Shown here: positions 17,099 through 25,259 of the stretch, one piece after another | How the letters are laid out: the number at the start of each line of letters is the position of its first letter | Numbering within the stretch: position 1 is the first letter of the stretch | Assembly (NCBI GenBank): GCA_003599885.1 | Contig: QZKW01000090.1 | Location: 1-38,835, forward strand | Direction: 5' to 3' | DNA: 38,835 nucleotides | From: Desulfobacteraceae bacterium | Lineage (GTDB): Bacteria; Desulfobacterota; Desulfobacteria; Desulfobacterales; Desulfosalsimonadaceae | Notes under the pieces: model-generated | The model's database searches: none | Told to the model about the DNA's origin: nothing | Seen by the model: the letters and a program-made list of their open reading frames with translations, nothing else | Program-made: the position numbers and the translations under genes

Positions 17099-17331
17099 AT
17101 CCTCCTTGTCCAAAAACCAAGGAGGATGCCTAACGGTATAGGATGCGAGCCTGTTCCGTCAATTGATTGCGTTAAATAAAGTTCAAGTGCTTGCCGCTTG
17201 ATGGCAGCGCTTTTGCCGACATGTTGTACCGTATGTCTATATCCACAAGATTTACATTTGTGGCGCTGTCGTCCGTTGACGATGCCATCCTTTTTGCAAT
17301 CTCCACAACCACATTTTGGAAAGGTGACCAT
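17095..17331 (-). pseudogene. IS1-like transposase InsA fragment
   Basis: Residues 1-53 are the zinc-ribbon start of an InsA-type transposase: a cysteine set CGCGDC and CKSCGYRHT, then SAAIKRQALELYL. After base 17173 the similarity stops and the remaining 25 residues look random, so the helix-turn-helix and the catalytic orfB part are gone. The start is intact with a strong GGAGGAG site, and about 70 bp of AT-rich DNA upstream may be the IS end. It is a remnant, not an active element. Confidence 0.75.
17099..17127. repeat. Perfect 10-bp inverted repeat beside the IS remnant
   Basis: ATCCTCCTTG and CAAGGAGGAT flank 9 nt. Read on the minus strand the stem is followed by a loosely T-rich tract, so it could be a weak terminator for the IS fragment transcript, or part of an element end. 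Confidence 0.5.
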
Positions 17332-17542
17332 GTCAACTCCTCCTAAATCGCTAATAATGTGATTTGGAGCTTATCATAACTATATAAATTAACAATGCCT
17401 GTAAAACAAATGTAAAATTCCAGCCCCCTATTTTTGCATTTAATTGAATTGTGATGGCAGTTATTTGTGCTACACTTTCACCCAGTCTTAAAAGAATCTC
17501 TGAATTTTAATTCCCGTCAATTATTTGCTGGAGGAACAGACC
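17332..17542 (+). promoter_or_regulatory. Leader region of the alpha-2-macroglobulin gene
   Basis: This AT-rich intergenic stretch has a possible promoter, TTGTGA (17449-17454), 16 bp, TACACT (17471-17476), and the ribosome-binding site GGAGG at 17530-17534, 8 nt before the ATG at 17543. The part next to 17331 is probably IS-derived. No gene is seen. Confidence 0.35.
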
Positions 17543-20500
17543 ATGGCATATCACCCGACACCCATCCAAAAGAGACTGCTTATGATATTCCGGCCATGCC
17601 TGTCCCTGCTGATTCTGACGATACTGGTGTTTGCAGGCGGCGTTTTATTATTCAACCTGCCGGAGGCCTGTTCCAATGCTCCCGAAACTATCACCAGCCA
17701 GCGAACAGCCGCTCAGAAAATATACAATGAAGGCAATTACAAAGAGGCGCTGGCGTTATTCGAAAAATTGCTGGAACGCCCGGACAATGATCCCGCCAAC
17801 GTGGGCAATGACATGAACATGGCCATCAACTGTCTTATGAACCTGAACCGCCAGAAGGAAACAGACACCTTCAGGGAAAAAATCATCGACCGTCATGCAG
17901 GCAACTGGCAGTTGTTATGGGCCACTGCCCAGAGCTATCAACATACGGACCACTCCGGCTATATGATTGCCGGGGAATTTGAACGGGGCCCCCACCGGGG
18001 CGGAGGGAAGTACGTGAACGCACTGGACCGGGACCGGGTGCGTTCATTGCAGCTGATGGTCCGGGCCATGGCGTTTGCTGAAACAGACGAAAATAAAATG
18101 TCCGTCGCCGGTTTTTACCAGTCCTTTGCAGGTATGTGGCTGTTAAACCGGTATAATAATCAGGCATCTTGGGAACTCCAGGCGTTAACGGATATCGGTA
18201 AGTTGCCGGATTATGAGGACGGCTACGCATACTGGGGCGGCGAGACCCGGGGAGCGGCCGTGGATATCGAGGGGAACCCGGTATTTTATAAACTGCCTGC
18301 GTCCTTTGAGTCAGCGACAAATGACGGCGAGCGCTGGCGCTGGTGCCTGATGAAGGCTGTGGAAAAGAATCCCGGTTTAAAGGATTCTGTTCTTTGGACC
18401 ATGGCGGGATTTTTCCGACAGCAATTCGGTGTCCAGACCATGGCAAGGTACGGCTGGTGGGGACGCGCTGACGATACGGAAGAAGCCTCCGGCACCTACG
18501 CCGTGCATACGCTGGCAGATGACGAATCCATCGCCAGGCTGGCAACTGGCGTGAAACGCTTTCACCTTCCGGATGAATTTAACTATATCAAAATATACAA
18601 AACCTTTGCCGAAAACCCAAATGGATACCAGGTAAATGCGCTGCAAACCCTGGCGGATATTTACACCAACCGCCGCATGTATGAGAAAGCGGCAGCCTGC
18701 TGGCAGCAGGTGCTGGAAATTCCCAACCTGTCCAAAGACACCTATAAAACGGCCAAAGAAAAACGCGCACAGATTCTGGATAACTGGGGCCAGTTTGAGC
18801 CGGTCATGACGCAGCCTTACCAAAAAAATAAGAAAGGCAAGGGCGCCACCGTCGAATTCCGGTTCAGAAACGCCAAAAATGTTGACTTTGAGGCTTATGA
18901 AATAAAGGTGCCCCAACTGCTGGCCGATGTAAAAGCCTACATCAAAAGCCGCCCCAATGAAATGGACTGGCAGAAAATCAATCTTGATAATATCGGCTGG
19001 CGCCTAGTGGAAAATAACGAGAAAAAATATATAGGGGAAAAAGCAGCCGGCTGGTCCATGGCGTTAACCCCACGGGAAAACCACTGGGACCGGCGGGTGA
19101 CGGTGGAAACCCCTTTGAAAAAAGCCGGGGCCTATCTGTTGAAGGCCACCCTTGCCGGCGGACAGACCAGCCGGATTGTGATCTGGCTCAATGACACAGT
19201 GATCGTTCAAAAACCCCTTGATAAAGAGAATATGTATTTTGTGGCTGATGCCGTGACCGGTGAACCCCTTTCCCATATCAATCTGGAATTTTTCGGGTAT
19301 CGGCACGAGCATGTGAAATGGAACTTCTATAACACGGAGGTCAAACAGTTTGCGACGTATACAACTACAGACGGCCTGGTCACGCCGGCCCCGGAAGACC
19401 AGGTTAATGATTTTCAGTGGCTGATCGCCGCAACCGGTGATGACGGCCGATTTGCCTATCTGGGGTTTAATTCTGTCTGGCACGGGAACTGGTACGATCA
19501 GGAGTATAACCAGACAAAGGTGTTCACCATCACCGACCGTCCGGTATACCGGCCCGGGCAACCGGTAAAATTCAAGCAATGGATCGGGCAGGCCAAATAT
19601 GATCAGGAAGATCTTTCTGTTTACGCCAACCAGTCCATGAGCATTGAAATACGAAATCCCAAGGGGGACCGGGTATACGAAAAAACCCTGACAGCAGATG
19701 CCTACGGCGGGATTGACAGTGAATTTGAACTGCCTTCCGATGCGACCCTGGGCGTCTATCAGATTTATAACCGGACGTATGGGAACGGGGGAACGTTCCG
19801 GGTGGAGGAATATAAAAAGCCGGAATTTGAAGTCACGGTCACAGCGCCCACAGAGCCGGTGATGCTGGGGGAAACCATTACGGCAGAGATCAAGGCGGCC
19901 TATTATTTTGGCGAGCCCGTAAAAGAGGGAAAGGTCAAATACAAGGTCCTCCGTTACGAACACACAGCCCAGTGGTATCCGGCCGGGAACTGGGACTGGT
20001 TTTACGACCCCGGCTACTGGTGGTTTGCCTATGATTATGCCTGGTATCCGGGATGGAAAGAGTGGGGATGCTTCCGTCCCTGGCCCTGGTGGATCTACCG
20101 GGCAGCCCCGCCGCCGGAAGTGATCGCGGAAAACGAGACGGATATTCCTGAAGACGGCATTTTAAAAGTCTCTATCGACACCCTTCTGGCAAAAGAGATG
20201 CACGGCGATAAGGACCACCGGTATGAGATTACCGCGGAAGTCACCGATCTTTCTCGCCGGACGATTCTGGGCAAGGGGCAGGTGTTGGTGGCCCGGCAGG
20301 CGTTTAAGGTCTATGCCTGGGTGGACCGTGGGCATTACCGGATTGGTGACACCATTCATGCGGATTTTTCAGCCCTTACCCTGGATAACCAGCCGGTGCA
20401 GGGCAATGGGGCGTTAACGCTTTTTAAGGTTTCATATGATCAAGAGATGCAGCCGACAGAAAAACCGGTGGCAACATGGAGTCTGGATACCGATGACCAG

Positions 20501-23500
20501 GGCAGAGCCTCCCAACAATTAACCGCGTCAGCCGCCGGGCAGTATCGGCTCTCATATGCAGTGACTGATCCCAAAGGCCATAAAATCGAAGGCGGGTATG
20601 TCTTTGCCGTGATGGGGGATGCGGCGGACAGGGCTAAAGCAAATGATTTCCGGTTTGACCATATCGAACTGGTGACGGACAAACGGGAATACGGGCCAGG
20701 GGAAAAAGTCCGCCTCCGGATCAACACGGACCGGGAAAACGCTACGGTGGTGCTGTTTGTCCGTCCGGCCAACGGCGTTTATTTGGCACCGAAGATTATC
20801 CGGGTTAAGGGAAAAAGTACATTGGAAGAAATTCCCATCACCCAAAAGGACATGCCGAATTTTTTCGTTGAAGCATTGACCATCTCTGATGGAAAACTCC
20901 ACAGCACCACACGGGAAATCATTGTGCCGCCTGAACAACGCGTACTGAACCTGGAAGTGATGCCGTCTTCGAAGGAGTTTAAACCCGGAGAGAATGCCGT
21001 CATCAACATCAAACTGACGGACACGAGTGGCGAACCGTTTGTGGGGTCTGCGGTTGTAACGGTTTACGACAAAGCCCTGGAATATATCTCGGGCGGGTCC
21101 AACGTGGAGGATATCCGGAAATTTTTCTGGAAATGGCGCCGCAGTCATCAGGAAACAACTGCTTCGAACCTGAACCGGTATTTTGGCAACCTCATTAAAT
21201 CCGGTGAACAGGCCATGGAAAATCTGGGGGTATTCGGTCATCTGGCGGCGGATATGGAAACAGAAGGCGCGTTGGGAGGCGTCGGCGGCAAAGGAGACGC
21301 GATGCGCCAGAATGAAGGAAGGCGTTTAAGCAAAGACGCGCCCATGCCGGCCGCGCCCATGGAAATAAAATCGGTTGCGAAAACAATGGAAGCGGGGTTT
21401 GCAGTGGCCCAGGAAGAAGCGGTTGCCGATCAGGCTGGCGGCGGTGTGACCGATGCGCCTCCATTCGCTACGCCCGTTATCCGCAAAGATTTTGCCGACG
21501 CTGCGTTCTGGGCGGCAAATATCATTACCGATGCAACCGGTTGTGCGACAGTTAAGCTGACCATGCCGGATAACCTGACCGGATGGAAGGTAAAAACATG
21601 GGCCATGGGCCACGGCACCAAAGTCGGCGAAGCTGAAAGCCTGATCACCACCAAAAAGAATCTCATGGTGCGTCTCCAGGCACCGCGGTTTTTTATTGAA
21701 AAAGACGAGGTGGTGCTGTCTGCCAATTTCCACAATTATTTAAAAACCGGCAAATCCGTGAAGGCGCTTATCGAAATGGACGGGGATTGTCTTGAATTGA
21801 TGCCGGAGGTCAATGCGAGCCAGATCGTGGATGTCGCAGCCGGCGGAGAAAAGCGTCTCGACTGGCGGGTAAAGGTTGTCCGCGAAGGCACGGCCATCAT
21901 CCGAATGAAGGCGCTGACAGATGAAGAATCCGATGCCATGGAAATGACGTTTCCGGTATATGTGCACGGTGCGGACAAAATGGAAGTTTGGTCCGGATAT
22001 ATCAATCCGGATAGTGTGTCCCAAACATTTACCATCCATGTGCCCAAAGACCGGCGGGACGATTCCGCCCGTCTGGAAATCCGGTATTCACCCACCCTGG
22101 CCGGCGCTATGGTGGACGCGCTGCCTTATCTGGCGGAGTATCCATACGGGTGCACGGAGCAGACATTGAGCCGGTTTCTGCCCACAGTGATTACCCAGAA
22201 GATTCTGCTGTCCATGGGGCTTGACCTGAAAGAGATTGAGAAAAAAAGGACCAACCTCAACGCCCAGGAAATCGGCGACGATAAACAGCGGGAAGGGCAG
22301 TGGAAGAAAGAGGATTTCACCTGGGATGCAGCAGGTAATTCAATTCAAAAGAACCCGGTATTTGGTGAACGGGAAGTGGCCCGCATGGTGAACGCCGGCG
22401 TGCAGGCGCTCACCCAGATGCAGCTGTCTGACGGCGGGTGGGGATGGTTTTCCGGGTATCAGGAAAGATCCTGGGCCCATACCACCGCTTATGTGGTGCA
22501 TGGCTTGCAGGTGGCCCGTGATAATGATGTGGCCCTGGTGCCCGGTGTGCTGGAAAGCGGCATCGCGTGGCTGGAAAATTATCAGGCCGAGCAGGTGGCG
22601 TTGATGAAGCTATGGGACACCACAAAGAAAAAAGGCAAATCCCAGGCAGGCAACCTGGATGCGTTTATTTATATGGTGCTCAGTGACGCAAAGCTCGGGG
22701 ACAAGGACATGGGAAATTACCTTTACCGGGACAGAAACTCTCTTTCCGTATACGCCAAATCAATGGCCGGCATGGCGTATCATGCGAACGGGTTTTTGGA
22801 GATGCGGGATATGATGATTAAAAATATTGAGCAGTTTCTGGTGAAGGATGATGAAAACCAGACCGCTTACCTGAACCTGGGAAACGACGGTTACTGGTGG
22901 TACTGGTACGGCAGTGAGTACGAGGCCCATGCCTACTATCTGAAACTGCTGGCAAAAACCGGCCATGTGTCGGACTGGAAAGCGCCGTATCTGATCAAAT
23001 ACCTGTTGAACAACCGCAAGCACGCCACATACTGGAATTCCACCCGGGATACGGCCATTGTGATTGAAGCCTTTGCCGATTACTTAAAGGCAACCAAAGA
23101 GTTGAAGCCGGACCTGACCCTTGAAATTCGGGTGGATGGCAAGAAATTGAAAGAAGTGGCGATTACCGCTGAAAACCTGTTCATGTATGATAATCAGTTC
23201 GTCTTATCCGGACATGAGGTTAAAACCGGCAAGCATCAAATCGAAATCCGGAAAAAAGGCCGGGGGCCGATATATTTTAACGCCTACTTGAGCTATTTCA
23301 GTCTGGAAGATTTTATTACCAAAGCCGGACTGGAAGTGAAAGTGAATCGCCAGGTTTATAAACTGACGCCGGCTGACAAAACCATCAAGGTAGCCGGTTC
23401 CCGCGGACAAGCCCTTGACCAGAAAGTGGAGAAATATGAGCGGCAGCTGCTTGCCAGCGATGCTGTTCTTAAAAGCAGCGATCTGGTGGAAGTGGAGCTG

Positions 23501-23806
23501 GTCATCGACAGTAAAAACGATTATGAATACCTGGTGTTTGAAGATTTCAAGGCTGCCGGGTTTGAAGCCGTGGAAGTGCAAAGCGGCTATACCGGCAATG
23601 AAATGGGGGCATATGTGGAATTCCGCGATAACCGGGTGGCCTTTTTTGTCCGGCAGCTGGCCCGCGGAAAGCACAGTGTTTCCTACCGTCTGCGGGCGGA
23701 AATCCCGGGCCGGTTTTCAGCCTTGCCCGCACAGGGATATGCCATGTACGCACCGGAATTGCGGGGGAATTCGGATGAGATTAAATTGATTATTGGAAAG
23801 CAATAG
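17543..23806 (+). CDS. Giant bacterial alpha-2-macroglobulin with thioester
   Basis: This 2087-aa protein has an N-terminal membrane anchor (about 10-40), a TPR-like helical region (about 45-410), macroglobulin and MG2 domains, a Gly/Ala/charged low-complexity bait-like region (about 1235-1310) followed by the RKDFADAAFWAANIITD block, and the thioester motif C1537-T-E-Q1540 in YPYGCTEQ. The alpha-alpha barrel thioester domain follows. Bacterial macroglobulins trap proteases or guard the periplasm by covalent capture; the intact CTEQ suggests real trapping. Residues 811-852 are half aromatic. ATG 17543 is chosen over an upstream TTG because of the GGAGG site. The usual partner PBP1C is absent. 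The 3' end overlaps the convergent DUF2894 gene by 17 bp. Confidence 0.93.
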   Translation: MAYHPTPIQKRLLMIFRPCLSLLILTILVFAGGVLLFNLPEACSNAPETITSQRTAAQKIYNEGNYKEALALFEKLLERPDNDPANVGNDMNMAINCLMNLNRQKETDTFREKIIDRHAGNWQLLWATAQSYQHTDHSGYMIAGEFERGPHRGGGKYVNALDRDRVRSLQLMVRAMAFAETDENKMSVAGFYQSFAGMWLLNRYNNQASWELQALTDIGKLPDYEDGYAYWGGETRGAAVDIEGNPVFYKLPASFESATNDGERWRWCLMKAVEKNPGLKDSVLWTMAGFFRQQFGVQTMARYGWWGRADDTEEASGTYAVHTLADDESIARLATGVKRFHLPDEFNYIKIYKTFAENPNGYQVNALQTLADIYTNRRMYEKAAACWQQVLEIPNLSKDTYKTAKEKRAQILDNWGQFEPVMTQPYQKNKKGKGATVEFRFRNAKNVDFEAYEIKVPQLLADVKAYIKSRPNEMDWQKINLDNIGWRLVENNEKKYIGEKAAGWSMALTPRENHWDRRVTVETPLKKAGAYLLKATLAGGQTSRIVIWLNDTVIVQKPLDKENMYFVADAVTGEPLSHINLEFFGYRHEHVKWNFYNTEVKQFATYTTTDGLVTPAPEDQVNDFQWLIAATGDDGRFAYLGFNSVWHGNWYDQEYNQTKVFTITDRPVYRPGQPVKFKQWIGQAKYDQEDLSVYANQSMSIEIRNPKGDRVYEKTLTADAYGGIDSEFELPSDATLGVYQIYNRTYGNGGTFRVEEYKKPEFEVTVTAPTEPVMLGETITAEIKAAYYFGEPVKEGKVKYKVLRYEHTAQWYPAGNWDWFYDPGYWWFAYDYAWYPGWKEWGCFRPWPWWIYRAAPPPEVIAENETDIPEDGILKVSIDTLLAKEMHGDKDHRYEITAEVTDLSRRTILGKGQVLVARQAFKVYAWVDRGHYRIGDTIHADFSALTLDNQPVQGNGALTLFKVSYDQEMQPTEKPVATWSLDTDDQGRASQQLTASAAGQYRLSYAVTDPKGHKIEGGYVFAVMGDAADRAKANDFRFDHIELVTDKREYGPGEKVRLRINTDRENATVVLFVRPANGVYLAPKIIRVKGKSTLEEIPITQKDMPNFFVEALTISDGKLHSTTREIIVPPEQRVLNLEVMPSSKEFKPGENAVINIKLTDTSGEPFVGSAVVTVYDKALEYISGGSNVEDIRKFFWKWRRSHQETTASNLNRYFGNLIKSGEQAMENLGVFGHLAADMETEGALGGVGGKGDAMRQNEGRRLSKDAPMPAAPMEIKSVAKTMEAGFAVAQEEAVADQAGGGVTDAPPFATPVIRKDFADAAFWAANIITDATGCATVKLTMPDNLTGWKVKTWAMGHGTKVGEAESLITTKKNLMVRLQAPRFFIEKDEVVLSANFHNYLKTGKSVKALIEMDGDCLELMPEVNASQIVDVAAGGEKRLDWRVKVVREGTAIIRMKALTDEESDAMEMTFPVYVHGADKMEVWSGYINPDSVSQTFTIHVPKDRRDDSARLEIRYSPTLAGAMVDALPYLAEYPYGCTEQTLSRFLPTVITQKILLSMGLDLKEIEKKRTNLNAQEIGDDKQREGQWKKEDFTWDAAGNSIQKNPVFGEREVARMVNAGVQALTQMQLSDGGWGWFSGYQERSWAHTTAYVVHGLQVARDNDVALVPGVLESGIAWLENYQAEQVALMKLWDTTKKKGKSQAGNLDAFIYMVLSDAKLGDKDMGNYLYRDRNSLSVYAKSMAGMAYHANGFLEMRDMMIKNIEQFLVKDDENQTAYLNLGNDGYWWYWYGSEYEAHAYYLKLLAKTGHVSDWKAPYLIKYLLNNRKHATYWNSTRDTAIVIEAFADYLKATKELKPDLTLEIRVDGKKLKEVAITAENLFMYDNQFVLSGHEVKTGKHQIEIRKKGRGPIYFNAYLSYFSLEDFITKAGLEVKVNRQVYKLTPADKTIKVAGSRGQALDQKVEKYERQLLASDAVLKSSDLVEVELVIDSKNDYEYLVFEDFKAAGFEAVEVQSGYTGNEMGAYVEFRDNRVAFFVRQLARGKHSVSYRLRAEIPGRFSALPAQGYAMYAPELRGNSDEIKLIIGKQ

Positions 23807-24593
23807 TTTTTCTTGTTTCTTTCGCCATGCTTTTATCCGCATCCTCTCCGGCCAGCTTTAGCCAGATCAGTGTGTTAATATGAGAGACGAATCGGTGAAG
23901 GTAGTTGGGCGAGATCTGGCGCAAAGCCGAAAGGGAATGGGTCGCAAGCATTTGTGAATTATGCGGGCCGGCATTTTCCGGAAGGTCTTGAATCGAACGC
24001 TTAACCAGCCGGTCGGAATTCAGTTTCACCATGGTTTCTTTAAAGTGCTTCAGAGATCTGAGCTCCGTTTTTTCGGCCTGCTGAGCAGGCTCTTCCCCTT
24101 CTGGCAGGTTTCCAATCGCGGCGACCACATCACGTTCCTGTTGCCGAAGCAGATCGTCAACTGAAAGCGGGTTATTCTTTTCCTCAAAACCGGATGCAAA
24201 TCGTCCGATCTGATTTTTTAAAGCGGAAAGAGAGGTTTCGCGCTGCTGGCGGTCGAGTTTTCGGCCCAGTAAAAGCACTTTTTTGAACTCATTATCTTTA
24301 AAAAGCCTGCGGATGTTGATTTCCGCGCCGGGGAAGACGGCACAAACGTGGTTGACTATCTGTGCGGCCTCCATGCGGGAACTTTCTAAATTCTTCTGGT
24401 ACTCTGCAAGCGCAGCCAAGGCTTTTCGTTCAATAACCGTATAAGCTGATCCTGATTTTCCAAAACCCCGCCTGGCCATCGATTGGATATAGGAGAAACG
24501 GACCGGGTCATATCGATGGGCGCCGGTTGCTTCCATTTCAGCTATCTTGATGTGAAGCGCGTCCTTTTGAAGAGCGTCTGGCGGATGCGTCAC
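23790..24593 (-). CDS. DUF2894 protein, last gene of the motor-like operon
   Basis: The 267-aa protein has the DUF2894 features: an N-terminal DPVRFSYIQSMARR motif (near 30-43), a charged helical middle, and a C-terminal block GPHNSQMLATHSL followed by SPNYLHRFVSHINTLIWL. No membrane segment or catalytic motif is seen, so it is probably a cytoplasmic or membrane-peripheral partner. It starts at GTG, overlapping the stop of the OmpA-like gene by 4 nt (GTGA), which shows tight coupling. Function is unknown for the whole family; the constant association with a MotA/MotB-like pair argues that it forms part of that complex. Confidence 0.82.
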   Translation of the reverse strand: MTHPPDALQKDALHIKIAEMEATGAHRYDPVRFSYIQSMARRGFGKSGSAYTVIERKALAALAEYQKNLESSRMEAAQIVNHVCAVFPGAEINIRRLFKDNEFKKVLLLGRKLDRQQRETSLSALKNQIGRFASGFEEKNNPLSVDDLLRQQERDVVAAIGNLPEGEEPAQQAEKTELRSLKHFKETMVKLNSDRLVKRSIQDLPENAGPHNSQMLATHSLSALRQISPNYLHRFVSHINTLIWLKLAGEDADKSMAKETRKTIAFQ

Positions 24594-25258
24594 TTTGGAA
24601 TTCCCGGGGTTCCGGCAGTCTGAGGCTGCACATTCTGGGTATGTCCCTGAGGGACGGGCGCGATTTCAACCCGGCGATTTCGGGAACGTGTTTCTTCGTT
24701 TGTGTTGCCGGCGACCGGTTGGTATTCACCGAACGCGGCGGCAAAAACGAGTGTCGGCGGCATCCCGTTTTCTATGAGCGCACGCGTCACCGTGAGGGCG
24801 CGTTGTGCGGACAGATCCCAGTTGTCATCGAATTTGAGGTTGTCCGAACCAATCGATAAATCATCGGTGAAGCCGCTGATCATCAATATCTCATTCCGTT
24901 CGTCCAGGTAGACTTTTAAGGGGGCAACGAGGGATTTAATCAGCAGCCTGCCTTCCGGCTGCAACTGGTCGGAATTTAAGGAAAATAGAACACTGCCGCT
25001 GATGCCGATCCGGCCATCCCGCAACGTCACCCGCCCTTCCGCCAGCGGCCCGGCCAGGGCCTTTTCCAAAGCCATCCGGCGCTGCTCTTCCGCTTTGCGT
25101 TTGTGGATCTCTTCCTGAAGCGAATGGCTAAGCTCCACCTGATATCCAATGGTCCACACCAAAAGGAGGACAAACACACCGACCAGGCCTGACATCAGGT
25201 CTCCAAAAATCGCCCATATCGGTGGTGAATGGTCGTCTAAATGTTCAAGCGTTTCCAT
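24590..25258 (-). CDS. MotB/OmpA-like stator protein
   Basis: The 222-aa protein has a short cytoplasmic start, one membrane helix (about 14-36) carrying D20 in WAIFGDLMSGLVGVF, equivalent to the proton-binding aspartate of MotB, a coiled-coil linker (about 40-70), and an OmpA peptidoglycan-binding domain (about 80-200) with GFTDDL, NWDLSAQRA and RSRNRRVE. The frame is open to 25390, but that would run 130 nt into the MotA-like gene. The ATG at 25258 gives the canonical MotB start one nucleotide after the upstream stop. It should form a proton-driven stator with the DUF802 protein, anchored in the cell wall. Confidence 0.88.
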   Translation of the reverse strand: METLEHLDDHSPPIWAIFGDLMSGLVGVFVLLLVWTIGYQVELSHSLQEEIHKRKAEEQRRMALEKALAGPLAEGRVTLRDGRIGISGSVLFSLNSDQLQPEGRLLIKSLVAPLKVYLDERNEILMISGFTDDLSIGSDNLKFDDNWDLSAQRALTVTRALIENGMPPTLVFAAAFGEYQPVAGNTNEETRSRNRRVEIAPVPQGHTQNVQPQTAGTPGIPK

Positions 25259-25259
25259 T

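Noticed and set aside
19064-19963. A 299-aa minus-strand ORF inside the A2M gene
   Set aside because: It is antisense to a well-supported domain, has no family resemblance and no ribosome-binding site; it arises from GC-rich codon use on the opposite strand.
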